DNA of 36,197 nucleotides from F1-20-MAGs119 sp041164425 (GCA_041164425.1 JBEAPO010000133.1:1-36197), one strand, 5' to 3'. Shown: positions 22,600 to 32,500, counted from the first letter of the stretch. Notes: generated by a model not told the origin, from the sequence alone. Made by a program: numbers and translations.

Positions 22600-25500
22600 C
22601 TAGGACGCGACAACCATCCAGACGCGTACCTCGGCGCCGTCAATCGTTTCGGCGTGCTGGGCTTCGCCGGAACCGACGCCAAGAATGACCGATGTCGCAA
22701 GAACCTCGGCCGAAATCATGCCGACGTGGGCCTCAAGTTGGGCCAACAATGCACCGGGTCCGTCGATTGCGACCGCCACTCTGTCGCTCACGTTCAGGTC
22801 GAGAGCGCGCCTGGTCTGCTGGAGGGTGCGGACCATGTCGCGCGCGGCGCCCTCGGCCTCGAGCTCCGGGGTCACCTCGACGTCGAGAACCACCACGCCA
22901 CTGGCGTTACCGAGCGCGGCACTCGCGGTTCCCGGAGCAGCCACCAATTTCAGTGTGAACTCACCTTCGTTCAAGGTGATGCCGCCAGCGACGGGCACCC
23001 CGTTGTCGATCGTCCAGTCACCCTTTTTCACCGCCGCGATGACAGCCTGGACCTGAGCACCGAGCCGAGGCCCGAGCACCTTCGGAAGCACCTGTAATTC
23101 GCGCGACGCGACCGACCCGACGTCGGAGCTGAACCGAACCTCGCGGACGTTCACTTCATCGCGAATGATGTCGGCGAAATCGGATGCGCCTCCGAGATCG
23201 GGCGAAGCGACCGTCAGTGACTGCAGTGGCAAACGGACACGACGGTTGTGCGCCTTGCGCACCGACAGAGCCGTCGAACAGATGTCACGCACGCCGTCCA
23301 TCGCCGCCACAAGATTCGCGTCGGCCGGCAGATCGAAGACCGACGGCCAATCTGTGAGGTGGACGCTGCGCTCACCCGTCAAACCGCGGAAGATCTCTTC
23401 GGCAAGCAGCGGTTGCAGCGGCGCGATCACCCGACACAACACATGCAAAACCGTGTGCAGAGTGTCGATTGCCTCTTGATCGCCGACCCAGAACCGGTCA
23501 CGACTACGGCGCACGTACCAGTTGGTCATGACGTCGAGGAACGAGCGGATCGTCGCGCAGGCCTCGAACAGATCGTACGAATCCAGTTGTTGTGTCAGAT
23601 CAGCAACGAGGTCGTGGGTCTTGGCGAGCACATACCGGTCGAGGACGTTGGTGCTCGAGGTTGACCACTTCCCTGTTGCCGCTTCGGCATTCGCATAGAG
23701 CGTGAGGAAGTACCACGTGTTCCACAGCGGCAATGCAACCTGACGGACGGTTTCACGGATACCCGACTCGGTGACCGAGAAGTCGCCACCACGGAGAATC
23801 GGCGACGACAGCAGGTACCAACGCATGGCATCGGCGCCGTATGTGTCGAAGACGTTCATCGGGTCGGGATAATTGCGAAGGCTCTTCGACATCTTCTGGC
23901 CGTCATCACCCAACACGACACCGTGTCCGACACACGTCGAGAATGCGGGCCTATCGAAGAGCGCAGTTGCCAGAACGTGCATGGTGTAGAACCAGCCACG
24001 AGTTTGCGCGACGTACTCGACGATGAAGTCGCCCGGGTAGTGGTGTTCGAACCACGCCTGGTTTTCGAACGGATAGTGCACCTGTGCAAAGGGCATTGAC
24101 CCGCTCTCGAACCAGCAGTCGAGAACCTCGGGCACGCGGCGCATCATTGACTTGCCCGACGGATCATCTGGGTTCGGTCGCACGAGCGCGTCGATATTCG
24201 GTCGGTGGAGGTCGGTGACCGTGACTCCGAAATCGGCCTCGAGTTGAGCCACGCTGCCGTACACGTCGACTCGCGGATAAGCGGGGTCGTCGCTCTTCCA
24301 CACGGGGATCGGCGAACCCCAGAAGCGGTTGCGGCTAATCGACCAGTCGCGCGCGTTTGAGAGCCACTTTCCGAACGTTCCGTGTTTTAGGTACTCGGGC
24401 ACCCACCGGATCTGTTCGTTCAGCTCGACCATCCGGTCGCGGAATTTCGTTACCTCGACAAACCACGAAGAGATTGCGCGGTAGACGAGCGGTTGCGCGC
24501 AACGCCAGCAATGCGGATATGGGTGGTCGTAGCTGTCGTGGCGCACGACGTGACCCGCCTCTTTCAGGTGACGAATCACCTGAGGGTTGGCCTCGAAAAC
24601 GTGTGTGCCGACCCATGGCGCGACCTCGGCGGTGTAACAACCCTTCTCGTCCATCGGACAGATCGTGGGAATACCCGCGGCGTTGCAGGTGTTCTGGTCG
24701 TCTTCGCCGAAACCCGGTGCCATGTGAACGACACCGGTCCCGTCTTCGGTCGTGACGAACTCGCCCGGCAGCACCCGGAACGCATTCGGCGTGTCGGCGA
24801 GAAAGGCAAAGAGTGGCGCGTAGGAGCGTCCGACGAGGTCGGCACCCTTCATCGTGCCGACCCGTTCGGCCCCCTCGAATTCCTTTTCGTACGAGCCGAG
24901 ACGGGCCTCGGCCAGAACGTAACGGTGGCCATCGGTCGCTTGCACGACCGCGTAGTCGATGTCGGGGCCGACGGCAAGGGCGAGATTGGAAGGCAGCGTC
25001 CACGGCGTGGTGGTCCAGGCGAGAATTCGTTCGCCCGACTCGAGGGTGAACCACACGGTGAGCGCGGGATCCTGTCGATTGAGGTACACGTCGTCCATGC
25101 GTGTCTCGGTGTTCGACAGAGGCGTCTCACAACGCCAGCAATACGCGAGCACACGGAAACCCTCGTAAATGAGGCCCTTCTCCCAAAGCGTACGAAACGC
25201 CCACATGACACTTTCCATGTACGAGCGATCGAGAGTCTTGTAGTCGTTCGAGAAGTCGACCCAGCGCGCCTGTCGGGTGACGTAGCGCTCCCACTCGCTG
25301 GTGTAGCGCAACACGCTCGTTCTGCACGCATCGTTGAACTTGTCGATACCGAAACGCGCGATCTCGGGATGACCGGAGATGCCCAGTTCCTTCTCTGCTT
25401 CGACCTCAGCGGGTAGGCCGTGACAATCCCAACCAAAGCGCCGCTCGACGCGACGTCCACGCATCGTTTGGTAGCGCGGCACCGCGTCCTTGACGAAGCC

Positions 25501-25698
25501 GGTCAGGAGGTGGCCGTAGTGCGGCAAACCGTTCGCGAATGGTGGACCGTCGTAGAAGACGAACTCGTTCACCCCATTGTCACCTGCCGGTCGATTGCGA
25601 ATCGAGGCAACGAAGGTCTCGTCGGCGGCCCAGAAGGCCTGCACTGCGCTTTCCACTGCGGGAAAGTTCGGTTGGGGGTCGACTTTCGGATACGGCAC
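22600..25698 (-). CDS. ileS: Isoleucyl-tRNA synthetase (eukaryote-like long type)
   Basis: A full-length 1032-residue class I synthetase. The HIGH motif reads HYGH (60-63), the CP1 editing domain contains TTTPWTLPSN (230-239), and the KMSKS loop is at 602-606. Two CWRC pairs (187-190, 397-400) lie within the CP1/CP2 region. The sequence FYDGPPFANGLPHYGH and GWDCHGLP identify the subgroup shared with eukaryotes, mycobacteria and mupirocin-resistant IleS2 rather than the E. coli type; this is recalled family knowledge. It starts at GTG 25698, eight bases after TACCCT, and lies 30 bases downstream of yggT. The stop TAG forms part of a TAGACT hexamer before the DksA-like gene. Confidence 0.95.
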   Translation of the reverse strand: MPYPKVDPQPNFPAVESAVQAFWAADETFVASIRNRPAGDNGVNEFVFYDGPPFANGLPHYGHLLTGFVKDAVPRYQTMRGRRVERRFGWDCHGLPAEVEAEKELGISGHPEIARFGIDKFNDACRTSVLRYTSEWERYVTRQARWVDFSNDYKTLDRSYMESVMWAFRTLWEKGLIYEGFRVLAYCWRCETPLSNTETRMDDVYLNRQDPALTVWFTLESGERILAWTTTPWTLPSNLALAVGPDIDYAVVQATDGHRYVLAEARLGSYEKEFEGAERVGTMKGADLVGRSYAPLFAFLADTPNAFRVLPGEFVTTEDGTGVVHMAPGFGEDDQNTCNAAGIPTICPMDEKGCYTAEVAPWVGTHVFEANPQVIRHLKEAGHVVRHDSYDHPYPHCWRCAQPLVYRAISSWFVEVTKFRDRMVELNEQIRWVPEYLKHGTFGKWLSNARDWSISRNRFWGSPIPVWKSDDPAYPRVDVYGSVAQLEADFGVTVTDLHRPNIDALVRPNPDDPSGKSMMRRVPEVLDCWFESGSMPFAQVHYPFENQAWFEHHYPGDFIVEYVAQTRGWFYTMHVLATALFDRPAFSTCVGHGVVLGDDGQKMSKSLRNYPDPMNVFDTYGADAMRWYLLSSPILRGGDFSVTESGIRETVRQVALPLWNTWYFLTLYANAEAATGKWSTSSTNVLDRYVLAKTHDLVADLTQQLDSYDLFEACATIRSFLDVMTNWYVRRSRDRFWVGDQEAIDTLHTVLHVLCRVIAPLQPLLAEEIFRGLTGERSVHLTDWPSVFDLPADANLVAAMDGVRDICSTALSVRKAHNRRVRLPLQSLTVASPDLGGASDFADIIRDEVNVREVRFSSDVGSVASRELQVLPKVLGPRLGAQVQAVIAAVKKGDWTIDNGVPVAGGITLNEGEFTLKLVAAPGTASAALGNASGVVVLDVEVTPELEAEGAARDMVRTLQQTRRALDLNVSDRVAVAIDGPGALLAQLEAHVGMISAEVLATSVILGVGSGEAQHAETIDGAEVRVWMVVAS

Positions 25699-25706
25699 GA
25701 GACTGC

Positions 25707-25712
25707 AGGGTA
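25707..25712 (-). promoter_or_regulatory. Possible leaderless promoter -10 of ileS
   Basis: Minus-strand TACCCT followed by eight bases and GTG 25698, one base longer than the other cases, so less certain. Confidence 0.3.
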
Positions 25713-25728
25713 CGGCCCGGGCGGAATA

Positions 25729-25989
25729 TCAGGCGATTCCGCAGCGCAGAATGAGCCGTCCGACGACGAATTGAAGTGCCAGGATCACCACGATCGGCGA
25801 GAGATCGAAACCGCCCATCGGCGGCAGGTATCGACGGGCAAACCCGAGAACCGGCTCGGTGACCTTCCAGAGAACCTCGTACAGCCGGCTCATTGGTCCG
25901 CCGCCACGCAGCGGGAACCACGAGAGGATGATGCGCACGAAGATGACGAGAACGTAGAGGTTGAGAACTTGACAGAGGACTTCGCGCAT
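25729..25989 (-). CDS. yggT: YggT-family membrane protein
   Basis: An 86-residue protein with two hydrophobic segments. The first contains LNLYVLVIFVRIILSWFP, the hallmark of the YggT family, and the second contains SPIVVILALQFVVGRLI. Members lie next to sepF in gram-positives and cyanobacteria and have been linked to division-plane or chloroplast nucleoid functions, but the molecular role is unknown. It is 15 bases downstream of sepF. In most actinobacteria divIVA follows yggT; here ileS follows directly. Confidence 0.88.
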   Translation of the reverse strand: MREVLCQVLNLYVLVIFVRIILSWFPLRGGGPMSRLYEVLWKVTEPVLGFARRYLPPMGGFDLSPIVVILALQFVVGRLILRCGIA

Positions 25990-26004
25990 GGGGGGTGTCG
26001 CGAA

Positions 26005-26535
26005 TCAGTCGAGGTGCGTATGACGTTGTGCGGACGGCTTCAGCAGGAACACGCCCGAAGCTACGCGCTCCATCGTCCCGTTGAGTGCGTAGCAGATACC
26101 ACTCGCGAAGTCGATCAGTCGACGCATCACTTCGGGCTCGGTCGCCTCGAGGTTCATGATGACGGGCTGGCCTTCCTTGAAACGGTCGGCGATTTCCTTC
26201 GCTTGCTCGAATCGCTGTGGCCGAACCGTGACAGGCTCACCGCCAGCCGCGGTCAACGGACGCACCGTCGCCGTTTGACGTGGTGCACCAACAGGACGCA
26301 ACCGCAAACCCGAATCATCCTGTCGCGCATACGAGCCGGTATCGACCGGGATGGCGCCGCTCTCATCTTCGTAGTCGTAGTCGGAACGTGGACGTGGCAC
26401 CCGACCCGACGGCTCGGCGGGATACCCGCGCGCAGGACGAGCGGGACGTTCCATTTCGACCGACATGTCGTAGTCGTCGTAAGCATCGTCGGCACCGAGG
26501 CCGAGATAGTCCATTGCGCGTCTCCACATCGACAT
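26005..26535 (-). CDS. sepF: Cell division protein SepF
   Basis: SepF tethers FtsZ to the membrane; in many actinobacteria it stands in for FtsA, which is not seen in this cluster. The 176-residue product has an N-terminal amphipathic targeting helix (MSMWRRAMDYLGLG), an acidic and proline-rich linker of about 85 residues, and the SepF core. The core starts near VTVRPQRFEQAKEIADRF and includes PVIMNLEAT and RRLIDFASGICYAL, and FLLKP closes it. The ATG at 26535 is seven bases after a TAGCCT hexamer, so the gene probably has its own promoter as well as readthrough from yggS. Confidence 0.94.
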   Translation of the reverse strand: MSMWRRAMDYLGLGADDAYDDYDMSVEMERPARPARGYPAEPSGRVPRPRSDYDYEDESGAIPVDTGSYARQDDSGLRLRPVGAPRQTATVRPLTAAGGEPVTVRPQRFEQAKEIADRFKEGQPVIMNLEATEPEVMRRLIDFASGICYALNGTMERVASGVFLLKPSAQRHTHLD

Positions 26536-26542
26536 GCTGGCA

Positions 26543-26548
26543 AGGCTA
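26543..26548 (-). promoter_or_regulatory. Probable leaderless promoter -10 of sepF
   Basis: Minus-strand TAGCCT, seven bases, then ATG 26535. It lies within the 23-base gap after yggS. Confidence 0.45.
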
Positions 26549-26558
26549 CCCGAGGCGA

Positions 26559-27245
26559 TCAGTCGGATCGGGGACGTTCGCCGAAGATCCCCGAGCCCAC
26601 GCGCACCATCGTCGAGCCCTCTTCCAGCGCGATACGAACGTCATGGGTCATTCCCATCGACAGTTCGGCCAGCCCATTGTCCGCAGCAACACGCGCGGTC
26701 AGCGCGAACGCCGCGCGCGTGGTGACCGGCTCGCCGTCGCTCGGCCCCATTGTCATGAGGCCCTCGACCACGAGCCCCGCGTCGGTGGCCGCGGCGAGAA
26801 GCGAGGAGACCTCGCTCGGCGCGCAGCCCGACTTCTGCTCTTCGTTCGTGGAGTTGACCTGAAGCAACACGCGGGGTGCCGTGCCCAATCGGGATGCCTC
26901 CTTGCCCAGCGCAGCAACAATCGACGCTCGGTCGACGGTGTGCCACAACGCGACGTGTGGCGCGAGCAACTTCACCTTGTTCGACTGCAGATGACCGATG
27001 AAATGCACCGGCAGGGGTAAGGGCCCGCGTGCACGGTCGACTTTGTCGAGAACCTCTTGTGCGTAATTCTCGCCCACCGCATCGCAGCCGGCAGCCCGCG
27101 CAATCGACCACGCTGCTACGTCGAAAGTCTTGGCCACCGCAACGATGCGCACCGCGCGCTCGTCGCCACGCACTTCGGCTATCAGCCGACGCAATTCAGA
27201 AACGCGCCGAGTGACGTCGTCGACTGCGGGAGGTTGGTTGGCCAC
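26559..27245 (-). CDS. yggS: YggS-family pyridoxal-phosphate homeostasis protein
   Basis: A 228-residue TIM-barrel protein that binds PLP on a lysine and buffers cellular PLP; no catalytic activity is established. The PLP lysine lies in RIVAVAKTF, followed by GENYAQEVLDK, HFIGHLQSNKVKLL and the C-terminal ELSMGMTHD and VRVGSGIFGER, which bind the phosphate. It starts at GTG 27245, 36 bases after ftsZ, with a weak AGGT upstream. The ftsZ-yggS-sepF-yggT order is standard in actinobacteria, though yfiH, usually between ftsZ and yggS, is missing here. Confidence 0.93.
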   Translation of the reverse strand: MANQPPAVDDVTRRVSELRRLIAEVRGDERAVRIVAVAKTFDVAAWSIARAAGCDAVGENYAQEVLDKVDRARGPLPLPVHFIGHLQSNKVKLLAPHVALWHTVDRASIVAALGKEASRLGTAPRVLLQVNSTNEEQKSGCAPSEVSSLLAAATDAGLVVEGLMTMGPSDGEPVTTRAAFALTARVAADNGLAELSMGMTHDVRIALEEGSTMVRVGSGIFGERPRSD

Positions 27246-27281
27246 GTGTGCGACCTGACACCGCTTTCTTCGGCCGGCCGG

Positions 27282-28370
27282 TTACTTCAGGAAGGACGGT
27301 ACGTCGAAGTCGTCGTCGCCACTGGTGTCGAGCGGATCCTTGTCGCTGAACGCATCACGCGCGACCGGTCGCGGCTGGGCCTCGACCGAGCGCAACGGCG
27401 CACGCTTCTGCTCGCCCCCCTCCCAACGGTCGAATCCGGCGGCGATGACGGTGACACGAATCTCGTCACCAAGTTCGTCGTCGATGACGGTACCGAAGAT
27501 GATGTTGGCGTCGGGATGCGCCACGCCGTGTACCACCTCGGCAGCCGCGTTCATCTCGAATAGACCCATGCTGGACGGGCCCGAGATGTTGAGGAGGATG
27601 CCACGGGCGCCGTCGATCTGCGCCTCGAGCAGCGGGCTCGTGATGGCGGCCTTGGCCGCAATGACCGCGCGATTGTCCCCGCTTGCATGACCGATTCCCA
27701 TGAGCGCAGTACCGGCATTGGTGAGGATGTTCTTCACGTCGGCGAAGTCTGTGTTCACGAGACCCGGGGTCGTAATGAGGTTCGTGATGCCTGCGACGCC
27801 GTCGAGGAGGATGTCGTCGGCCATCTTGAAAGCATTGAGCAAACTCGTCTTGTCGTTGGCGACGGTGAGGAGTCGATCGTTCGGAATCACGATCAGAGTG
27901 TCGACTTTTTCCTTCAGCTTCTGGATGCCGTTGTCGGCCTGTGTCGCGCGACGTCGGCCCTCGAAACTGAATGGGCGGGTGACGACACCGATCGTCAACG
28001 CACCGAGGGATCGGGCGATCTCGGCGATGACGGGCGCCGCGCCGGTACCCGTGCCACCGCCCTCACCGGCGGTGATGAACACCATGTCGGCGCCGCTGAT
28101 CATTTCCTCAATCTCGTCGCGATGCGCTTCAGCAGCGGACGCTCCAACCTCCGGGTTGCTACCCGCACCGAGACCACGTGTGAGATCGCGACCGATGTCG
28201 AGTTTCACGTCTGCATCCGACATGAGCAGAGCCTGGGCGTCGGTGTTCACTGCGACGAACTCGACCCCCTTCAGTCCGGCATCGATCATGCGGTTGACGG
28301 CATTGACGCCACCGCCGCCGACACCGACGACCTTCATTACTGCGAGATAGTTCTGGGGCGCTCCGGCCAT
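27282..28370 (-). CDS. ftsZ: Cell division GTPase FtsZ
   Basis: The tubulin homologue that forms the Z-ring. The 362-residue product carries the tubulin signature GGGTGTG (104-110), the N-terminal GVGGGGVNAVNRM loop, and the T7-loop region NTDFADVKNIL. The disordered C-terminal linker is short (about 30 residues) and ends in DDDFDVPSFLK, the conserved tail that binds SepF. It has the clearest ribosome-binding site in the window (GGAGGT, 8-base spacing) and a 103-base upstream gap, the largest in the division cluster, so a dedicated promoter is likely, although I cannot place one confidently. Confidence 0.97.
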   Translation of the reverse strand: MAGAPQNYLAVMKVVGVGGGGVNAVNRMIDAGLKGVEFVAVNTDAQALLMSDADVKLDIGRDLTRGLGAGSNPEVGASAAEAHRDEIEEMISGADMVFITAGEGGGTGTGAAPVIAEIARSLGALTIGVVTRPFSFEGRRRATQADNGIQKLKEKVDTLIVIPNDRLLTVANDKTSLLNAFKMADDILLDGVAGITNLITTPGLVNTDFADVKNILTNAGTALMGIGHASGDNRAVIAAKAAITSPLLEAQIDGARGILLNISGPSSMGLFEMNAAAEVVHGVAHPDANIIFGTVIDDELGDEIRVTVIAAGFDRWEGGEQKRAPLRSVEAQPRPVARDAFSDKDPLDTSGDDDFDVPSFLK

Positions 28371-28378
28371 GGGCCAAG

Positions 28379-28384
28379 ACCTCC
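28379..28384 (-). promoter_or_regulatory. Strong Shine-Dalgarno of ftsZ
   Basis: Minus-strand GGAGGT, eight bases before the ATG at 28370. It stands out because most starts in this window have no recognisable ribosome-binding site. Confidence 0.75.
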
Positions 28385-28473
28385 GGGAGATCGGACAATT
28401 GGTGGAGTCATCTTTCCACGTTGAGTCCCGAAACTGGTGAATACTGCGAAATTTCCGGCTGGCGTCGTGGTGC

Positions 28474-29565
28474 TCAACGGCCGGCCAGAATCGGGGCGCC
28501 GCTCGACAAGTCGATGCCGTTCAGGCTCGAGGGGTCGGTGCGTCGCAGAACGAGGACGAGTGAGACCATTTTCGACCGCAGATCGGTCGGTTGACCGAAC
28601 GTGACCACGGTTCCCGTCCGCAGAGTCATGAGGAGGTCGGTCCCACCTGCCACCCCCATGTTCAGCATCAGCGGAGCAACCTCGGGTGGCAGCGAAGCCG
28701 CAACCTGTGCGGCCGCCGTGAAGACGTCGTCAGCCAAGGCTCCGGCAGGACTGTCGGGTCCGACACCCGTGATCTGAATGTAGGCGGTGGGTTGGCCGGC
28801 GAGCACGGAGATGACCCGCCCATCGATGTCGATGACGCGAGCCTGGTTATCGGCACCGAGATACCAGGCGACCGGTTTGCGCTCGGCGATGTCGAGCACG
28901 ACGGTCGATGGAAACCGCCTCTTCGCCTGCGCGTCACGTACCCACGGATCGGCTTTCAACACCCTTTCAACTTCACCCAGGTCGAGGCTGAAGACCGACT
29001 TGCCGCGCACGAGCTCGTCGGCGGCCTCGAGGGTTGCCTTCGACGTGTAGCGCGCTCCGCCGACAACGACGTTGCGCACGCCGAACAACGGTGAAGCCAA
29101 CACTGTCAGCAGGACACCGACAATGGCGATTGGAAGCAGCAGCCACACGACGACCCGCAATCGACGACGACCCTCTGCGCGACGCACCGCGATTCGTCGC
29201 AAACGAAACCGTCGGTCACGCTTGACCACCCCGTCACTTTCGTCGTCTTGCGAATCGATGCCGTCGATCCGAACGACCGGGCCGGTGAGGTCGTCGTCCT
29301 CGATGACGAGCGGGGGTTTGCGGGCGTGCGTCAGGTCGTCATCGGCGACGAGGTCGAGCGCATCGATGATGACCGTCTCGGTGTCACCGGTTGCCGGCAT
29401 TGCGGCGACGGCCGGCACGGCCACGGGGACGTCGCCAGTGTGTTTCTCGAAGGCCGTTGTCAGTTCGTCGAGAACGTCTGCGGGAACGTCGTTAACGGCG
29501 CGAACCACCGGCGTCTCCCCCGTCACGCGGGGGGAACCGTCCACTGGTGTTGATTCGTCAGCCAT
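28474..29565 (-). CDS. ftsQ: Divisome protein FtsQ (DivIB family)
   Basis: A bitopic membrane protein of 363 residues. An unusually long, acidic cytoplasmic N-terminus (about 136 residues, turning basic near 116-136) precedes one membrane segment (about 137-159), then a POTRA domain starting FGVRNVVVGG and containing DPWVRDAQAKRRFP, and a C-terminal beta domain. FtsQ scaffolds FtsB/FtsL. The frame opens at TTG 29583 inside murB; I chose ATG 29565, which still overlaps the fused mur gene by eight bases, implying coupled translation. GTG 29571 is another option. Confidence 0.9.
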   Translation of the reverse strand: MADESTPVDGSPRVTGETPVVRAVNDVPADVLDELTTAFEKHTGDVPVAVPAVAAMPATGDTETVIIDALDLVADDDLTHARKPPLVIEDDDLTGPVVRIDGIDSQDDESDGVVKRDRRFRLRRIAVRRAEGRRRLRVVVWLLLPIAIVGVLLTVLASPLFGVRNVVVGGARYTSKATLEAADELVRGKSVFSLDLGEVERVLKADPWVRDAQAKRRFPSTVVLDIAERKPVAWYLGADNQARVIDIDGRVISVLAGQPTAYIQITGVGPDSPAGALADDVFTAAAQVAASLPPEVAPLMLNMGVAGGTDLLMTLRTGTVVTFGQPTDLRSKMVSLVLVLRRTDPSSLNGIDLSSGAPILAGR

Positions 29566-32500
29566 TTCCACGCGTCGTTCCAAAACCGAGCCTTGCAGTT
29601 CCGTCGATCGACGGCGAGTCTTTCACCGGGACGAACGGCAAACCCGGCGAAAAACCAACGAGGCGCACCTCGCTGCGCAACGACAGTCCTTCGGCCTCGA
29701 GTACACGACGGTGCACTTCCAGCATCACTCGAACCACGTCGGCGCTCGACGCACCCGCGTCCGCCTGGATGAAGTTCGCATGCTTGTCGCTGACGGCTGC
29801 ACCACCGATGCGCAATCCGCGCAAGCCCAACCTGTCGATGATCTCGCCCGCCGAGCGGGCGCCGTTGTCTGGATTCACGAACACCGAGCCCGCGTTTTGA
29901 CCCCCGGGTTGGTTCTCGCGACGCCACCTCACGATGTCGGCGATTGCGGCATCTCCGGCACCGGGTGTCGCCCTCTGGAGCGCGAGGCCGACGTTGACGA
30001 CGACGTGATGGTCGGCGAGGTCCGACCCGCGGAAGCGCAGACCGAGATTCGCCGCCGGTACGCGATGCATCACGCCCGACCGCATGTCGAGGACGTCGGC
30101 GTCGACGAGCGATGCGACCATGTCCGAACCGTGGCCACCGGCGTTCATGCGCACCGCTCCGCCGATGGTTCCGGGCACGCCAACCGCCCACTCAAAACCG
30201 ACGACGCCGAGTGCACTCAGCTGCCGGGCGGCAACGGGAAGCGGTGTTGCACCGCCGACACGAACGAGAACCGTCTCGGGGTCACGACCATCGGATCGCT
30301 CGTCGATCGTCTGCACCCCGCTTGCGAAGTCGCCCAAGACCACACACAATCCGGCAAAGCCCCCGTCGGCGACGAGCATGTTGCTTCCCCTGCCCATCAC
30401 GAGCATCGGCGCGTCTGACGCTCCGCGGAGCCGTGCGGTGACCGAAAGTTCCTCGATGCTGCGCACCGTCACGAGAATGCGCGCCGCCCCACCGGTCTTG
30501 TAGGTCGTGCGTTCGCCCATCGGTGCGTTTTCCGTGACATCGAGACCAGCGCCTCTCAACCGAACCGCAAGGCTTCGGAGTTCGGTTTCGACCAGAACTT
30601 CGTCCGGGAACGTTTCGATGTCACCGCACCCGAACGACACGCACAAGTCGTTCGGTCCGAGTTCGTCGGTCACGGCGGTCACGAGATCGCTCCGCGATGG
30701 GCACCATCGCACGTCCGCGGCAGGGTGCGCGGAACGCACCGCATCGACGACCAGTTGACCGGTCACTCCGGGAATCGGCTTGGTTCCCGAGGCGTAGATG
30801 TCGGTCACGAACACGACGTCGGCCGCGGTGAACGCGTCGCGATACTGGTCCGACATCGCCGCCATTCGATGGAACCGGTTCGGCTGAAAGACCGCGACCA
30901 GGCGGCGCCCCGCGTACGCCCCGCTCCGAGTGGAGTCCAGAACCGCGGCGATTTCGGTCGGAAGATGCGCGTAGTCATCGACGAGAACGGCGCCGTCGCC
31001 GCCGATCGTTCCGCGGACATCGAATCGGCGCCCGACGCCGTGAAATGCCTCCATCGCCGCGAGACATGACTCGATGCGCGCCCCGTACTCGAGGGCGAGG
31101 ATGAGGGCGGCGGTTGCATTCGACGCGTAGTGCACACCTTGCGCCCGCAGTCGCACGGTGACACGTGATTGGTGTCCGAACAGTTGCTGTGCACGCGACC
31201 CCGGAGCGAGATCGAACGTGAGATGGGGTGATCCCTGCTGGACATTCTCGATGCGCACGTCGGCGGTTGCATTCGACCCATAGGTGAGCAGCCGCCGGTT
31301 CTCGTTGCGCATCCGGGCGGCGAGTTCGACGAGGGCGGGGTCGTCGGTGCAAAGTACGACGCGACCCGTCACGTTGCGTGCGAAGCGGCCAAAGCTTTCG
31401 GCAATTGCCTCGGTCGAGCCGAAGTGATCGAGATGATCGACGTCGATGTTCGTCACGACTGCGGCCGACACGGGGAGATGCTCGTGGGTTCCGTCGCTTT
31501 CATCGGCCTCGACGACGAAGGGTCCCGACACGGACCACGCACCATTGGTGCGCAGGTCGGGTGCGTCTCCGCCGACCACGAAACCACAACCACCCGTCTC
31601 GCCACCCAGCATCACCGCGAGCATTGCCGTCGTCGAAGTCTTGCCGTGCGTTCCCGCAACGGCGATCGTCGGCGCACAAGCGCACAGCGCTGTCAGCATT
31701 TCGGCACGCGAGAGCGCGGGTATCCCGCGTTCACGCGCGGCTGCCATTTCGATGTTGTCGGCCGGCACGCCCGACGACGCACACACTGCGTCGCAGCCGT
31801 CGACGAAGGACGCGCGGTGACCCACGTGGACTTCAATCCCCTCGGACCTCAACGCTGCCACGACGTCGCTCTCACGCACATCGCTTCCCGACACGACGTG
31901 ACCCGCACCGTGCAGCGCCCGTGCGAGCGCGCTCATTCCGGGGCCCCCGATTCCGACTACGTGGAGACGACGTCGAACGTCGAGCGACGGAGCATTCGAT
32001 CGCAGTGAGGGTGTGTCACCAAGGATCGCGTCAACCAGTGCGGAACCGCGATGCGCATCACCCAGTGCACGCGCTGCGAGACTCATACGTTCGTGACGCC
32101 CGCTGTCGATGCGCAGCTGACGCACCTCGTCGGCGAGTCGGGCCGGATTCAGGTCCGCCTCGGCGAGGAACGTTGCGGCGCCGACTCCGGAGAGTTGACG
32201 GGCATTGTGTTCCTGATGGTTCTCCGCGGCTGCCGCCCACGGCACGATGATGGCGGGAACACCCACCGTGGCGAGTTCGGCGACGGTGCTCGCACCGGCC
32301 CTGGTCACCATCACGTCGCACGCGGCGTACAGCGCGGCCATGTCGAATTGGTACGCAACCGTGATGCACCGACTCGAAGCGTCCGGGGCCGGCGCGGTGT
32401 CGAAAAAGCGCGGACCGGTCACGTGGTACCACACGACGTCGGTGAGATCGGCGGGCACATCCGCCGCGAGGCTCGCGATGGTTTCGTTCAGAAGCCCTGA

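Noticed and set aside
28371..28473. A definite ftsZ promoter
   Set aside because: The 103-base gap is promoter-sized, but I find no convincing -10/-35 pair; TATTCA and TTGAGC are too weak to call.
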